Under the pieces are notes generated by a model, which did not search any database, was not told the DNA's origin, and saw nothing but the letters and a program-made list of their open reading frames with translations. From the NCBI GenBank assembly GCA_036505735.1, contig DASXSZ010000073.1:1-7458 (forward strand): 7,458 bases of DNA, given 5' to 3'. The translations under genes and the position numbers were made by a program. Shown here piece after piece: positions 6,528 to 7,458 of the stretch; position 1 is the first letter of the stretch; the number at the start of each line of letters is the position of its first letter. This DNA comes from DASUPK01 sp036505735. Lineage in GTDB: Bacteria; Actinomycetota; Thermoleophilia; Solirubrobacterales; 70-9.

Positions 6528-7400
6528 TCAGGCCGAACTGCGGACGAAGTCGATGAAGGCGCGGGCGGCCGGAGTCTGGTGCCGCCTCTTCCGCCAGATC
6601 AGCGTCGCCGGCAGGCGAACGGCCGGGCGGAGGCCGCGCACGTCGACCGGAGGTCCCTCGCGATGGGTGAGCGACGCGGGCAGCACCGCCGCCCCAAATC
6701 CGGTCGAGACCAGGCAGCGCAGCAGGAACGGGTCGCCGCTCTCCAGGGAGATCCGCAGCGGCTGACCTGCGCGTGCGAAGAAGTCCTCCAGCGCCTGCTT
6801 GATCGCGGAGCCCGCGCGCGGGGTGATCAGCGAGTGGCGGCCCAGCTCGGCAGCACCGATCCGGTCGCGTTCGGGACCGGCCCCGGCCGGGAAGGCCGCG
6901 ACCACCTCCTCCTCGCTGAGGGTTTCCACCTCGAACTCCGACGGAGGGTCCTCCGCGAGCAGTGAGAACGCGGCGTCTACGCGGTCCTCTTCCAGGTAGC
7001 CACGCATGTCACCGGCCGTGCCCTCGTGAAGGTCGACCTCGATCCCGGGGAACGCCTCGCTGAAGCCAACCAGCAGGCGCGGCACGTCGATCTCTCCTGC
7101 CGGCAGGGTCGCGCCCACCGAGATCCGGCCGCGCACGAGTCCGCGCAGCTCGTCGACCTCGTCGTGGAGGCCATCGACCTGGGCGAGGACGACCCGGGCG
7201 CGCTCGGCGACCGCCTCCCCGGCCTCGGTCACCGTCACGGTCCGGCTCGTGCGCTCGAACAGCTCGGCCCCGAGCTCCTCCTCGAGCCGGCGGATCTGAT
7301 GGGAGAGCGCCGACTGCGCGACGTGCAGCTCCTCGGCCGCACGCGTGAAGTGACTGTGGCGGGCGACTGCCTCGGCGTATCTCAGCTGGCGTAACTCCAT
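6528..7400 (-). CDS. LysR-family transcriptional regulator
   Basis: A 290-residue protein of standard LysR length, from ATG 7400. Residues about 1-60 form the winged helix-turn-helix: MELRQLRYAEAVARHSHF, then TRAAEELHVAQSALSHQIR as the recognition region, and LGAELFERTSRTVTVTEAG as the wing. Residues about 90-290 make the periplasmic-binding-protein-like effector domain (RGRISVGATLPAGEIDVP and following), ending in the family's conserved FIDFVRS stretch. The protein is a cytoplasmic DNA-binding regulator with an unknown small-molecule effector. GTG 7406 is two codons upstream and would only add Met-Leu; ATG 7400 matches the family's usual start. The gene is followed by the EamA gene on the same strand. 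LysR proteins usually control a neighbouring gene and themselves, and an ATC-N9-GAT inverted repeat in its own promoter supports autoregulation. Confidence 0.95.
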   Translation of the reverse strand: MELRQLRYAEAVARHSHFTRAAEELHVAQSALSHQIRRLEEELGAELFERTSRTVTVTEAGEAVAERARVVLAQVDGLHDEVDELRGLVRGRISVGATLPAGEIDVPRLLVGFSEAFPGIEVDLHEGTAGDMRGYLEEDRVDAAFSLLAEDPPSEFEVETLSEEEVVAAFPAGAGPERDRIGAAELGRHSLITPRAGSAIKQALEDFFARAGQPLRISLESGDPFLLRCLVSTGFGAAVLPASLTHREGPPVDVRGLRPAVRLPATLIWRKRRHQTPAARAFIDFVRSSA

Positions 7401-7406
7401 GAGCAC

Positions 7407-7425
7407 CGATCGTAAATCACGATCG
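7407..7425. promoter_or_regulatory. LysR-type operator candidate (ATC-N9-GAT) before the LysR gene
   Basis: CGATCGT-AAATC-ACGATCG is a perfect inverted repeat with 7-bp arms and a 5-bp centre. It contains T-N11-A in the form ATC-N9-GAT (7409-7423), the classical LysR-type binding pattern. It covers the predicted -10 hexamer and part of the spacer of the gene's own promoter, so binding would be expected to repress it. Confidence 0.55.
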
Positions 7426-7437
7426 ATCCCGTGACAA
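7409..7437 (-). promoter_or_regulatory. Candidate promoter of the LysR-type gene, possible leaderless start
   Basis: Read on the minus strand, TTGTCA (7437-7432) and TACGAT (7414-7409) are separated by 17 bases. They match five and four of six positions of the -35 and -10 consensus. The -10 hexamer ends eight bases before ATG 7400, so the transcript would start close to the ATG, in keeping with the lack of a ribosome binding site there. Confidence 0.45.
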
Positions 7438-7458
7438 CAACATCTTGCACAGATCGAC

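Overview
The window is GC-rich with strong G/C bias at third codon positions, few intergenic bases and frequent GTG starts. This fits a high-GC actinobacterium. A Thermoleophilia-like lineage (Solirubrobacterales/Gaiellales) is my guess, but nothing here proves it. I see no tRNA, rRNA, CRISPR array, insertion sequence or phage gene.

Layout: bases 1-240 are the 3' end of a plus-strand ferredoxin-NADP reductase-type oxidoreductase. Bases 241-566 hold no convincing gene and separate that gene from a convergent minus-strand block. The rest of the window is six minus-strand genes, read from right to left: a LysR-type regulator (7400-6528), an EamA/DMT-type exporter (6465-5518), an MIO-dependent aromatic amino acid ammonia-lyase or aminomutase (5407-3782), an Lrp/AsnC-type regulator (3727-3245), a circularly permuted ATP-grasp ligase of the glutathionylspermidine synthase type (3225-1798) and a DUF455-like di-iron ferritin-like protein (1814-567).

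How they may work together: the last three genes look like one transcription unit, with a 19-base gap after the regulator and a 17-base overlap between the ATP-grasp and ferritin-like genes. The lyase carries a His-Leu selectivity pair, as in bacterial tyrosine ammonia-lyase, not the Ser-His of histidine ammonia-lyase. No hut genes accompany it. A plausible but unproven reading is a small aromatic amino acid pathway. In it an amino acid-sensing Lrp protein controls deamination or 2,3-amino shift of tyrosine or a related substrate, ATP-dependent amide ligation and a di-iron oxidation, while the EamA protein exports a substrate or product under LysR control. The combination of MIO enzyme, ATP-grasp ligase and DUF455-like protein is the most interesting part of the window.

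Regulatory signals that can be read directly are a perfect 7-bp inverted repeat of ATC-N9-GAT type lying on a promoter-like sequence in front of the LysR gene, a perfect 14-bp inverted repeat in front of the EamA gene, and promoter-like sequences placed so that the LysR and lyase mRNAs could be leaderless.
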